This document shows, piece after piece, positions 1 through 10,130 of a stretch of 64,000 bases of DNA. Position 1 is the stretch's first letter. Every line of letters starts with the position of its first letter. The translations under genes were made by a program, and so were the position numbers. The stretch comes from Apricaphanius iberus (lineage: Eukaryota; Chordata; Actinopteri; Cyprinodontiformes; Aphaniidae). Where the stretch lies: NCBI GenBank assembly GCA_028564705.1, contig JAPXFQ010000365.1:1-64000 (forward strand), read 5' to 3'. Below the pieces are notes generated by a model. The model was given only the letters and a program-made list of their open reading frames with translations. It did no database searches and had not been told where the DNA came from.

Positions 1-455
1 GACCAGCCACAATGATAAATTATAGGAGAAAAGCCCTAAAACTGGGTTCCACTTTGAGCGATCTAGAGCTCGCTGAGAGAAAACTGTGCGACATAGGGAA
101 ATTTTGAAATGATCCTGAGAATCACAAAGGGCGGCTCTATTTCATGACCGAAAATCATGTCACTAGTGCGAAATATGTGGCCGTGACGTCGAGTTAAATT
201 TTTATGAGGACCTTCCAAAAGTTCATCACTCCACACTCGAGCTGCTCCACTCTAAAAATGTCGATTTGGGGCAAACTTTGGGTCGAACAAAGTCAAATTG
301 TGACAAAACCGTAACAGCTATCGACATGCGGTCTTCAATGCTGAACACAGCACGGACGTGGCTACAATCTGGATTTCGAATGGTGTTGCTAAGTTATTGT
401 AAGGCTACACAGTAAATCTTCAAAAATAGTGGATTTTTCATGAATTTGGGCCTTT
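1..455. repeat. Unidentified dispersed-repeat-like sequence
   Basis: No open reading frame of note and no recognisable RNA gene. The stretch runs directly into the duplicated segment that precedes the hairpin satellite, so it is probably the 5' part of the same unidentified repeat. It could equally be unique intronic DNA; only a repeat-library search would decide. Confidence 0.3.
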
Positions 456-1091
456 TTTCCATTCATTTCCAATGGGTGTTTTTGGGGGTGGTTCTTCGCT
501 AATTACGTCGCCATGGTAACTCCAATCGCCAATAAAAGTAATAGCACACCTCACACGATCGAGCCGGTCGTTTTGATGTATATATTGTGGGGGTGCACGC
601 TACGGTACGACCCGCATTAACGGTGAAAGAATAAAGAGTCCGTTTAGAAGTGAATAGTAATAAGGGACTGCCCATGCAATTGCATGGAGGCAGTGTAATA
701 CATTGCTTTGCAATGGATTTGCACTGCCTCCATGCATTGCATTGGGCCGTCCCTTAATAAGAGTCCGTTTAGTTTTCCATTCATTTCCAATGGGTGTTTT
801 TGGGGGTGGTTCTTCGCTAATTACGTCGCCATGGTAACTCCAATCGCCAATAAAAGTAATAGCACACCTCACACGATCGAGCCGGTCGTTTTGATGTATA
901 TATTGTGGGGGTGCACGCTACGGTACGACCCGCATTAACGGTGAAAGAATAAAGAGTCCGTTTAGAAGTGAATAGTAATAAGGGACTGCCCATGCAATTG
1001 CATGGAGGCAGTGCAATACATTGCTTTGCAATGGATTTGCACTGCCTCCATGCATTGCATTGGGCCGTCCCTTAATAAGAGTCCAGTTTAG
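456..1091. repeat. Tandem duplication of a ~318 bp unit (two copies)
   Basis: The segment beginning TTTCCATTCATTTCC at 456 recurs at 774 and is nearly identical for about 318 bp. Each copy contains ~200 bp of non-satellite DNA (with the string CGATCGAGCCGGTCG), the spacer AGAGTCCGTTTAGAAGTGAA and one hairpin unit. It looks like an earlier, longer-period expansion at the edge of the satellite, and it shows the sequence context from which the array grew. Confidence 0.8.
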
Positions 1092-3205
1092 GAGTGAAGA
1101 ATAATAAGGGACTGCCCATGCAATTGCATGGAGGCAGTGCAATACATTGCTTTGCAATGGATTTGCACTGCCTCCATGCATTGCATTGGGCCGTCCCTTA
1201 ATAAGAGTCCGTTTAGGAGTGAATAGTAATAAGGGACTGCCCATGCAATTGCATGGAGGCAGTGCAATACATTGCTTTGCAATGGATTTGCACTGCCTCC
1301 ATGCATTGCATTGGGCCGTCCCTTAATAAGAATAAGAGTCCGTTTAGAAGTGAAGAGTAATAAGGGACTGCCCATGCAATTGCATGGAGGCAGTGCAATA
1401 CATTGCTTTGCAATGGATTTGCACTGCCTCCATGCATTGCATTGGGCCGTCCCTTAATAAGAGTCCGTTTAGAAGTGAAGAGTAATAAGGGACTGCCCAT
1501 GCAATTGCATGGAGGCAGTGCAATACATTGCTTTGCAATGGATTTGCACTGTCTCCATGCATTGCATTGGGCCGTCCCTTAATAAATAAGAGTCCGTTTA
1601 GAGGTGAATAGTAATAAGGGACTGCCCATGCAGTTGCATGGAGGCAGTGCAATACATTGCTTTGCAATGGATTTGCACTGCCTCCATGCATTGCATTGGG
1701 CCGTCCCTTAATAAGAGTCCGTTTAGGAGTGAAGAATAATAAGGGACTGCCCATGCAATGCATGGAGGCAGTGCAATACATTGCTTGCAATGGATTTGCA
1801 CTGCCTCCATGCATTGCATTGGGCCGTCCCTTAAATAAGGGACTGCCCATGCAATTGCATGGAGGCAGTGCAATACATTGCTTTGCAATGGATTTGCACT
1901 GCCTCCATGCATTGCATTGGGCCGTCCCTTAATAAGAGTCCGTTTAGGAGTGAATAATAATAAGGGACTGCCCATGCAATTGCATGGAGGCAGTGCAATA
2001 CATTGCTTTGCAATGGATTTGCACTGCCTCCATGCATTGCATTGGGCCGTCCCTTAATAATAAGAATAAAAGATCCGTTTAGGAGTGAAGAGTAATAAGG
2101 GACTGCCCATGCAATTGCATGGAGGCAGTGCAATACATTGCTTTGCAATGGATTTGCACTGCCTCCATGCATTGCATTGGGCCGTCCCTTAATAAGAGTC
2201 CAGTTTAGGAGTGAAGAATAATAAGGGACTGCCCATGCAATTGCATGGAGGCAGTGCAATACATTGCTTTGCAATGGATTTGCACTGCCTCCATGCATTG
2301 CATTGGGCCGTCCCTTAATAAGAGTCCAGTTTAGGAGTGAAGAATAATAAGGGACTGCCCATGCAATTGCATGGAGGCAGTGCAATACATTGCTTTGCAA
2401 TGGATTTGCACTGCCTCCATGCATTGCATTGGGCCGTCCCTTAATAAGAGTCCGTTTAGGAGTGAATAGTAATAAGGGACTGCCCATGCAATTGCATGGA
2501 GGCAGTGCAATACATTGCTTTGCAATGGATTTGCACTGCCTCCATGCATTGCATTGGGCCGTCCCTTAATAAGAGTCCGTTTAGGAGTGAAGAGTAATAA
2601 GGGACAGCCCATGCAATTGCATGGAGGCAGTGCAATACATTGCTTTGCAATGGATTTGCACTGCCTCCATGCATTGCATTGGGCCGTCCCTTAAAAAAAG
2701 AGTCCAGTTTAGGAGTGAATAGTAATAAGGGACTGCCCATGCAATTGCATGGAGGCAGTGCAATACATTGCTTTGCAATGGATTTGCACTGCCTCCATGC
2801 ATTGCATTGGGCCGTCCCTTAATAAGAGTCCAGTTTAGGAGTGAAGAGTAATAAGGGACTGCCCATGCAATTGCATGGAGGCAGTGCAATACATTGCTTT
2901 GCAATGGATTTGCACTGCCTCCATGCATTGCATTGGGCCGTCCCTTAATAAGAGTCCCAGTTTAGGAGTGAAGAGTAATAAGGGACTGCCCATGCAATTG
3001 CATGGAGGCAGTGCAATACATTGCTTTGCAATGGATTTGCACTGCCTCCATGCATTGCATTGGGCCGTCCCTTAATAAGAGTCCCGTTTAGGAGTGAAGA
3101 GTAATAAGGGACTGCCCATGCAATTGCATGGAGGCAGTGCAATACATTGCTTTGCAATGGATTTGCACTGCCTCCATGCATTGCATTGGGCCGTCCCTTA
3201 ATAAA
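661..3205. repeat. Hairpin satellite: 19 copies of a ~125 bp palindromic unit
   Basis: I count 19 units by the string AAGGGACTGCCCATG (first at 662, last near 3105). Most start-to-start spacings are 124-131 bp; the exceptions are one of ~97 bp and the 318 bp step between units 1 and 2. About 95 bp of each unit is an imperfect palindrome: the left arm (AAGGGACTGCCCATGCAATT onward) pairs with the right arm ending GGGCCGTCCCTT, with arms of ~45 nt around a 2-4 nt loop near TTGCTTTGCAA. The remaining ~30 bp is a spacer (AATAAGAGTCCGTTTAGGAG). Units differ by only a few substitutions (for example CAGTTGCATGG in unit 7, GGGACAGCCC in unit 15), so the array is young or homogenised. The TAATA flanks suggest a palindromic MITE that was then amplified in tandem. 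Long repetitive frames across it are not genes. Confidence 0.9.
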
Positions 3206-3227
3206 AAGAACTACAGTCACAAATAAG

Positions 3228-3460
3228 GGCTGCATGTTGGAGCAGTGGTTATCACTGTTGCACGGAGTTAGCATGTTGTCTCCGTAAATGCTTAGGGTCT
3301 CCTCAGGTACTACTGCTTCCTCCAGTCCCAAAACACACATTCTAGTTTTATTGGTGGTTTTTACTGTGTGTCTCAATGTCAGTCTGAAATACACTGATAA
3401 CCAGTCAAAGGTGTACAATGGCTGTCGCCCAATTTCTGCTAGACCCTCCAACTCTGAAAG
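3228..3460 (+). repeat. Degenerate tRNA-headed SINE, B-box region deleted
   Basis: This is a worn relative of the SINE at 11479-11820, here in forward orientation. GGAGCAGTGGTTATCACTGT matches the A-box side of the tRNA-like head. About 45 bp containing the B box are missing, then GGAGTTAGCATGTTGTCTCC and a TCCTCCAGTCCCAAAACACA-like stretch follow in the same order as in the other copy. It abuts the last satellite unit. The diagnosis rests on side-by-side comparison of the two copies in this window. Confidence 0.6.
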
Positions 3461-4020
3461 AAGTTCAGATGTCCACTAATAAAACAGTGCTCACATTGTT
3501 CCAAATGAAAAAAAAAAAGAAAAATTGAATAGCACAAAGCTGTTCCGTCAGTGTCAGTAAAGTACAATGTGCAATAATACTGGAAACAACACCTAGGGTT
3601 TATGTTATTAAGCATGGTATTAGTATCACAGAGAACAGAGACTCAGTGTCTCTTTTTAATCTTGGTTCTCTTTCTTTTTTTGCTGCACTTTAAAGTGACA
3701 GCAACAAGATCTAGGTGTAAAAAGTTAACCCTTCAGTTACAGTTTTTATGTAAATGCATTTAAAGAGCCAACATTAACCAATCCATCTATGATCGTCTTG
3801 CTTTAGCTCCGTTCGACTTCCCAAAAACTTTTTTTTTTTTTTTTTTTTTCACAATTTCACTATTTTATTTCACAATTTTTCACAATTTCAAACACAAACT
3901 GAAATGCAAATTGCAAAAGCATGGGACATTGTGAAAAAAGGACTCCCTCTGAAGCTACAAGCTTATAAAACAGGGGTCCTAGACACCACCACCTAACATG
4001 TACAGCATGACCTAACACAA
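3461..4020. other. No gene seen; poly-T and AT-rich spacer
   Basis: Non-coding DNA with an A-rich run near 3508-3520 and a ~21 nt T run near 3829-3850. The T run could be a retroposed poly(A) tail in minus orientation, but no element body is recognisable next to it. Confidence 0.5.
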
Positions 4021-5590
4021 TACTGTGTTAACGCATGCTTAAAAGTAAAGAGTAAAGATCCAGGCTCTCTATCACGGTCCAGAAATCCTTCAATAAGACA
4101 GTTTCTACAAATAATAAACTATGTACTATGCACCTTCCTCTATTTCATATACAAGGAGAAAACATTGTGTTAAGCATGCCCAAAAATAAAGAACTTATCA
4201 CGGTTCGTAAATACTGCCGTACAACAATACAATACAATAACAATTACAGTATAAACTATATATTCTCGTCACCTCCCTCATATAAGGAGAAAGTTTCAAC
4301 CCTTTGAGGGTCAAGCTGCAAACCCATCTTGCGCATAATACTCTAGTAGACAGTGCTTTAAGTTTTTTTTAAATATAGAATATGTATCAGATTGTTTTAT
4401 GTTGTTATCCAACTCATTCCATATTTGTGGTCCTCTAAAACTTATACTGAAACGAGTACATTTCAGTTTCCTGTATTTTCCTTTTAAAAGCAATTTTAAC
4501 CTTGTGTTATGTTGGTGAGAGGATGAATATAGTGGAATGAGTTTACACAAGTAAGTATTTGACCTATGAACAACTTGATACATTATACATGCATTATGAT
4601 AGAGATTATATTCAGGAAGCTTTAGTAGACCAAATCTATGGAAGAGAGGATTTGTTGGAGAACTTTGCTTGGACCAGGAGATTGCTCTTATGGCTTTTTT
4701 TTGTAATACAAGTAATTTTTCAGGATAGGTCGGGTATGTATTATTCCAGACAACGATAGAGTAGCACAGATGAGGCTCAAACAGTGATTTATACAATGGT
4801 AACAATGCTTCTAGTGGAAGCATGTCTTATTTAAAAAAATAAACCCACTAGTTTAGATAATTTTTTTGTCAACTCATCAATATGCTTCCTAAAATTTATA
4901 GATTGATCAATGTGGATTCCCAGAAATTTTGTGTAATCAACTTTATTGATAGATCTACCATCTATGGTTATATTTATGTTCCGGCTATTGCATATATGTC
5001 TATTTGTACCGAAGACAATATAGCAGGTTTTGTTAATATTGAGAGATAATTTGTTACAATTAAACCAAGAATTGACTTTTGATAGTTGTTCATTTAGATA
5101 CTTTTCAAGCTGATCCATATATTTATGTGAAATAAACAAACTTGTGTCATCAGCAAAAAGTATTTTATGAATGTCGCTGGAACAATTCACAAAATCATTA
5201 ATATACACAAGAAACAAAAGAGGGCCCAGAACTGATCCCTGTGGGACCCCGAAGTCTATTTTTTTAAGTCCTGAATTTGATCAATTTATATTCACATATT
5301 GTTGTCTTCCATAAACATAGTCCTTGAACCAGTGGAGTGCTATGCCCCTGATACCGTAATGATGCAACTTTCCAAGTAAGATTTTATGATCGATTGTATC
5401 AAATGCCTTTGAGAGATCAAGAAATACTCCAATACCAAATTCTCCTCTATCAAAAGCGTCATTTAGTTTTTCAACCAGATCTAAAATGGCCATATATGTA
5501 CTACTGTGTTTCCTAAAGCCATATTGTGAAGATACTAAAACATTGTGTTTATCCAAATAATCCATCAGTCTTGAGTAGACCACTCTTTCT
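4021..5590 (-). pseudogene. Jockey/CR1/Rex1-type LINE, RT domain and 3' UTR, inactivated
   Basis: Reverse transcriptase of a non-LTR retrotransposon read on the minus strand. From 5590 downward one sees the fingers/palm region (GFRKHSS, then [12 protein letters not shown]), the palm motif GVPQGSVLGPLLF at about 5220-5260, the catalytic box FADDTSLF near 5150, and the C-terminal region RAISWSKQSSPTNPLFHRFG and WNELDNNIK down to 4311. A nonsense TGA at 5281-5283 splits the frame between YVNIN and the GVPQG box. A frameshift at a run of seven T (about 4832-4838) separates the ADD block from the C-terminal block. The AT-rich sequence to ~4021 is the likely 3' UTR. Endonuclease and ORF1 are absent, so the copy is 5'-truncated near 5590. 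The exact clade (CR1, L2 or Rex1) is inferred from motif style only. Confidence 0.85.
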
Positions 5591-5870
5591 TTCCTGTCCC
5601 TACAGAAGAAAAACATCCCCATGGCATGATACTGCCACCAATATGTTTTACAATGGGGATATTTTTTCAGGGTAATATGCAGTGTTAGGTTTCTACTACA
5701 CAGTGACTTATTGCTCACGTTTGCTGTCTGTTGCATTGCTTGTGGTAAACTGCAAAAACATGACTTCTTCTGGATTTCTTGTAACTTGTTACTTTCCATA
5801 AAGACTAGATTTATGTAGTGTCTGTCCATCTTGTTTGCTATGAACAGATGACAGTGAACATCTAACCTCA
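5591..5870 (-). mobile_element. Possible Tc1-like transposon remnant beside the LINE
   Basis: The stretch with CATCCCCATGGCATGATACT, GCCACCAATATGTTTTACAA and a run to GTGTTAGGTTTCTACTACAC resembles the antisense of a transposase segment common in fish Tc1 elements, from memory of the family style. It is fused in frame to the LINE remnant as a chance open frame that starts at 5952. No terminal inverted repeat is seen. A tandem duplication of CTGTCAGTTAGGGTAGTCAT occurs at about 5873-5912. Confidence 0.4.
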
Positions 5871-6129
5871 GCCTGTCAGTTAGGGTAGTCATCCTGTCAG
5901 TTAGGGTAGTCATCAATCTTTCAGTTGAAGAACCTTGCCTTTTTGTTATCAACCGTACTTATGCAAAGAATTGTGTGTAAGAAAAACTAACTTTTCAAAG
6001 TCACTGTACATGATGTACTATGCTGTATGAAAGGTTGTTGGTTTTTGATTTCCATACTCTAACTTAAAAACGTATCTTTCTGCCCTCTTTTCTCTTTTCC
6101 TCTACCCATCTGTCACATCCAACCATCAG

Positions 6130-6384
6130 ATGTCTGCTGGGTCGTACTGCTACTTGGTGTTTGCCACCGTTTGTTTTTCGGTCGCCATCTATGTTTATAT
6201 TGTAATCCCAGAGACTAAGAACAAGACCTTCATGGAGATCAGCAGGATGTTTTCCAAGAAGGAGTCAATCCTGGAGACCCAGGGTCTGCTCCACGTTGAC
6301 CATCTGAAGCTGAAGAAAATGAATGGGTATGGTGGTTTGGAAAACGCATCGCTGGAGTTTGACAGCTCCTCTTCTGTACCTTAA
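6130..6384 (+). CDS. Terminal exon of a class II sugar transporter (SLC2A/GLUT family)
   Basis: An 84-codon open segment ends in TAA (6382-6384) and is preceded by a long pyrimidine tract and the acceptor CCAACCATCAG just before 6130. It encodes the last membrane helix ([20 protein letters not shown], about residues 6-25) followed by the family signature [12 protein letters not shown] and a ~45-residue hydrophilic cytoplasmic tail. The PETK-TF-EI motif after helix 12 is diagnostic of major-facilitator hexose or urate carriers in the plasma membrane. The style is closest to the GLUT5/7/9/11 branch; I cannot choose the paralog. The ATG at 6130 is probably an internal codon after the splice, not a start. 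No upstream exons are visible in 1-6129, so either a >6 kb repeat-filled intron precedes it or the exon is stranded. Confidence 0.75.
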   Translation: MSAGSYCYLVFATVCFSVAIYVYIVIPETKNKTFMEISRMFSKKESILETQGLLHVDHLKLKKMNGYGGLENASLEFDSSSSVP

Positions 6385-6723
6385 CTAAAGTTTAGGTTAA
6401 AGTTTAGACCACTGAAGACTTTCAGTCTCCTCACCAAACCACACCTCATCTGGACTCTGTAACTTTCAGCTTTGGGAGGTCTGCCTCCTCTCTTTAACTC
6501 TCAGGTTAAACACAATACTTCCTATGCAGTATTGTATACTACTTTGATATCTACAACTTCTGTTAAGTCAAGTTATCACAGCAAATGTTCAGTTCTGTTA
6601 TATGTGCAAATTTCAATCAATTTTACATGGTAATTTTTTGCTGCATTTCTGTATGATGCATTCATATGTCAATACACAACAACAACCACTGACTGCAGGT
6701 GAGATTGGAAGACTTTATGTATG
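6385..6723 (+). other. Putative 3' UTR of the SLC2A exon
   Basis: Non-coding sequence directly after the transporter stop codon. It contains a short TTTAGGTTAAAGTTTAGACC repeat and many pyrimidine tracts. The first canonical AATAAA downstream lies near 6946, inside the dispersed repeat that follows, so the true transcript end is not fixed by sequence. Confidence 0.4.
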
Positions 6724-7076
6724 AAGGTAGATATGTTTCAAAACATCCGTGGTTGTAATTTGGATCCACACACGTCTGTATATTGATCTGCACATCTGTA
6801 AATAGAATCCGCACGCTTGTATTTTAAATATGAGCTTGTATTTTGGATGTGTACATCTGTGTATTGCGATGTGAGAAGTTGCACATTAAATCCGAACTTG
6901 TACAGCTGAATTTTCACTTGTATCAAATTGATCAAAAATATGCAAAATAAAACTGAGTGTGTGTAAAATTTTTACCTGTGAAAAATGTTCTCACAAATTT
7001 GCAAAGAAAGTACAAAATGCCTAAAACTATATTTCCACAAGTCAATTTTCCCTCTACAACCACGAGTCAGTGAACA
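6724..7076. repeat. Dispersed repeat R1, copy 1 (inverted relative to 39199-39549)
   Basis: About 350 bp matching the reverse complement of 39199-39549 along nearly its whole length, from AGGTAGATATGTTTCAAAAC at the left to GAGTCAGTGAACACA at the right. Both copies are open in one frame for ~65 codons, but the divergence is spread evenly over codon positions, so I do not call a gene. No terminal inverted repeats or tail are evident; class unknown. Confidence 0.8.
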
Positions 7077-7169
7077 CAACTTCTCGAATGTGCTGCTGCG
7101 CACACACAACTCTCTTGCTACGACTTTGAGTTTTGATACAAACATTTCTCCAGTTTGTTTCAAAATTGT

Positions 7170-7251
7170 CAAGTGAGGTGTAGCTGCAGCCCCTACAAAC
7201 CCCGCCCCTACAAACCACGCCCCCAGGCGACTCAGCCACAACTGAAGCAAC
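7170..7251 (+). promoter_or_regulatory. Candidate GC-box promoter and 5' UTR
   Basis: CCCCGCCCC near 7199 and CCACGCCCCC near 7215 resemble Sp/KLF GC boxes, in contrast to the AT-rich surroundings. No TATA box is seen. The stretch lies just upstream of an ATG in good Kozak context (CAACATGG). It is a promoter by inference only. Confidence 0.4.
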
Positions 7252-7345
7252 ATGGCCGCCGCAAACCGTGTCTCTCACGGCAGGAGAAATCATTCTCCTC
7301 ACTCTTCAGAGAGCTTCTCCTTCTGCCCCAACCCCTGGAATGATG
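7252..7345 (+). CDS. Candidate first coding exon of an unidentified gene
   Basis: An ATG in good context (CAACATGGCCGCC) opens 31 codons beginning MAAANRVSHG and ending SFCPNPWND, followed by the donor G|GTAAGT at 7346. The exon is Ser/His/Asn-rich and hydrophilic, with no signal peptide or domain I recognise. It is unique in the window, is not part of either flanking repeat, and sits under GC boxes, all of which argue for a real gene start. I found no convincing next exon: downstream DNA is repeats, and the next coding-like segments (10-12.5 kb) are on the other strand and belong to transposons. It could be an orphaned exon or a transposon gene start. Confidence 0.4.
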
Positions 7346-7711
7346 GTAAGTTAAGCGTGTTTTCTTCTCTATTTAGTTTTATATTTTTTTAAGTGCTAAT
7401 ACACTATAATAAAGTTATTTTAGGCTTGCTAACAAACCAAATTCGAAGGCGGCAAATTCAGCTAGGACGTGCTGTAGGCTACTCAAGCCACCTTAAATGT
7501 AGTTAGTCTTTTACTCAAAAATATATATATATATATATGCATGTCCAAAAAGTATTACCGACTTTTGTCCACTGTTGTATCAGTTTTGAGCTTGATATCT
7601 TTGCCTGAATTAAAGCTAAGCAACGAGAGGCAAGGGACAAGTTACCGTAGCAACGTTTAGGCACACCAGCGCCATTGAGTAGAGAGAGTTACGACACACT
7701 TTGAACTTGCC
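7346..7711. other. Intronic or intergenic DNA, no gene seen
   Basis: AT-rich sequence with a short (AT)n run near 7520-7538. No frame or repeat is recognised. Confidence 0.5.
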
Positions 7712-8371
7712 AGTGTTACACCAAAATCTGTGACCCATCAGAATTTGTGACCATAGGGGGCAGTAGTGTTGATTTCTCTGCATGGATGTCTTGAACACGA
7801 GCAAGAAGAAGAACACTTACGTAAACTGCGTAAGCACCGATTCATGGGAGATTGAATAAACTTTACGGCTTCTCTAAAAATCACAATAACTTTGAAAGTT
7901 TCTGTTTTGTATTTAAAGATGAAAGGTATTTGACGAACCATCATGTCTGTGTAGTCTGTAGTCTGAATATGTAAACCCTCTGCCGCTGTTTAATAAATCG
8001 GTAAACAATTAATAATGATCTCAGGTGTTTTCATGGAAGAGGGACGGGCTCGATACTGTTTTGAAGGGTTCTGTCTCCTCCTTACTACAATCTGAGCTGT
8101 TTTAGAATAATATGTGACTCTCTATTAGCCAAAGCTCGCTGGTCACAACTTATGATGGCCATCAGAAATGGTGAACTTACAGTAAACACCTCTTAATATT
8201 ATTATAGCTCAGTTTAAATGTTTTAAAAATTTCTTTCTCCTCCTTACTACAATCTGAGCTGTTTTAGAATAATATGTGACCCTCTATTAGCCAGAAACTT
8301 GTTGGTCACCATTTCTGATGGCAATCAGGATGTGACCTTACAGTAATTGCATTATAATGAACCCAAATTTT
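7712..8371. repeat. Dispersed repeat R2, uninterrupted copy (inverted relative to 27818-29207)
   Basis: This ~660 bp segment matches the reverse complement of 27818-28119 plus 28863-29207, so it is the uninterrupted counterpart of a copy that carries a solo LTR. Its right half contains two tandem subunits, each starting CTCCTCCTTACTACAATCTG (about 8068 and 8239), and each carries a small imperfect inverted repeat around CATTTCTGATGGC. It looks like a non-autonomous DNA element, but no termini could be fixed. Confidence 0.8.
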
Positions 8372-9410
8372 AATACCATCAACCTTTACAAAAATGGCTG
8401 CCATCCATCATCAAACACAAACACATTTTATTACTTTTAAGAACATCTATGAAATATTTACAAAACATCAGTCATTTTGAACTGATTTAATCTGGACAGT
8501 GTTGCCTCTTTTTTGAGTTTTTGCAAGCGTTGCAGCTGACCAACGCTCCCATCTGGATTACCAACGCAGTTGTGGTACCAGCGCTGACACTGGTCACACT
8601 CAATCTGAAACCAACATAGTTTTAAATATTAGGAATGCAAGTTTTTAATGAATTTTCTTAAGATGGGTGTGTACAATTCTTATTAATACCATCATTATTT
8701 TACTAATTTTCCTGTCAACAGATCGTATGTTGTAAGAAATATCTTAGAAAATATTTATATTTCTGAGATGGTGGCACAATGAAATGTCTGTGATTCTGTC
8801 ATTAAGACCAAATGCTCTAAATATGAATTTCCCTGTTTCATGCAATCAAAATATATTTGAATGATTTTAACACTTTTCTATAGTCATTGTTTATATCCCA
8901 ATCTCCGGAACTCTATACAATACTATTTCAGTCCTTCATGCAAATTAATGAAAGAAAACAAAAGTACTTATTGTAATAGCTTACCCAGTCAGTGGTATCA
9001 CTATCCATCTGTCCATCTCACTGTCTGAGCCTTTTTCTGTTTCCCTCTCTCCACAACAATGGCAGAGCATACTGGGATTGAAGCTGGCTTTCTGGCCTTT
9101 TTTCATTTAAAAAAGCACCTACTGTTTTGTCTAATGTTTCTATAATAAATGTCGTCATGCCTATTGACATACTTGTGGCCTTTTCCTCGCACCTCTGCAG
9201 CTCTCTGGGGAGTATGCAATATCGCTGTCGCCAATTTCCTGACGCATCCGAGGGCGGAGGGCTTGGAGTTTGAGGAAAGCCACTGAAAGTGCGGTGACGC
9301 GGCACGCTCCGGTGTGGGTTGCCCTTCAGATTTATGTTGCATCTGTTTTTTTGTTTTTTTTAAAATAAAATTTGATAAAGTTTGTAAATGCATTTGTGTT
9401 TCTCCCACTT
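8372..9410 (-). pseudogene. PHD-like zinc-finger terminal exons of an unidentified gene or transposon
   Basis: Two exon-like pieces on the minus strand. Exon a (ending 8984) reads DSDTTDW and stops at a donor (TGG|GTAAGC). Exon b starts after TTGGTTTCAG at about 8607 and continues IECDQCQRWYHNCVGNPDGS, ending in a stop codon near 8479 with AATAAA on the same strand near 8427. C-D-x-C and W-Y-H-x-C are the second half of a PHD-type zinc site, but H-x-C is one residue shorter than usual. A CHCCGERETEKGSDSE reading just upstream would supply the first cysteine pair, in another frame. An 8 bp tandem repeat GATGGACA|GATGGATA near 9003-9018 may be the frameshift. No host gene is recognised; such C-terminal fingers also occur in DNA transposases. 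Confidence 0.4.
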
Positions 9411-10130
9411 ATCAGAACAAAGAATACCGCTCCTCACACAGTTTACACCTTTGAATTGATAATAGCTTAAGGTTTGGTTTGGTTGCTTAAGTGTATATAT
9501 TGGCCAGCATCCTTCAATCATTCTTTAATATGTATTTGATAAATATGTAGTCAAAAATCATACTCTATTTGTTGACCGCTGCACGGGGGGTTTGGTGAGC
9601 TACGGATACGTGGTGCGGGAGCTGCTACCAGGAAACCAGGTGAGGAGGCTGTTTCAAGGCTCAGTTCTAGGCCGAGAGGTGCATTCCCGTCTAAATTGTT
9701 TTTTTTTTCTGTCTCTGTATTGAAAATTGCTTGTGTCATGTAGCTCAGGGTGATTAGCCAAGGTGTTTATCAGTATTTCTTCCATGTCCTGGTGAGGCTG
9801 TGACTCCGTGACGGTCACAGAATCACTGAAACTCTGTCACCTGATTGGTTGTCGCGGCACGATTTGACGCTGGAGTTCAGATTTTTCCAACTCAAGCGAT
9901 AGACGCCATGAGCGCGAATGCACAAAATGCACCACATAAAAAGCAGCGCAAATTTTCCATCGCATCAGGCAGAAAAGCTTTTTCGCGACGCAAATCTGCT
10001 TCTGAAGTGTCGGAGGACACCAAGTCGCGCTTCATCTCGCTCCTCCATTGATTTTACATGTAAACCTGAAGCTCTAGTCGCTCCTATCGCGTTTGGTCTG
10101 GACACACAGAAACAAGCACCCTGTTCGAAG
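9411..10130. other. No gene seen; probable unidentified element interrupting the P-element
   Basis: 9411-9790 has no recognisable feature. From about 9800 to 10130 the base composition is more even, and the boundary with the transposase frame at ~10131 is abrupt: family-like sequence (LKILRNTFAS) stops there. This suggests an insertion or deletion junction. The short plus-strand frames here are unsupported. Confidence 0.35.

Noticed and set aside
1831..2487. Long minus-strand open frames (up to 218 codons) across the satellite
   Set aside because: They are the hairpin repeat read in frame; the peptide repeats every ~42 residues with the DNA unit, with no splice or domain evidence.
661..3205. 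CRISPR-like regular array
   Set aside because: Spacers are identical between units and the repeat is a 95 bp hairpin in a eukaryotic genome; it is a satellite.
5281..5952. Single 223-codon protein
   Set aside because: Only the last ~110 residues are RT; the N-terminal half is a chance frame through a Tc1-like remnant and a short tandem duplication.
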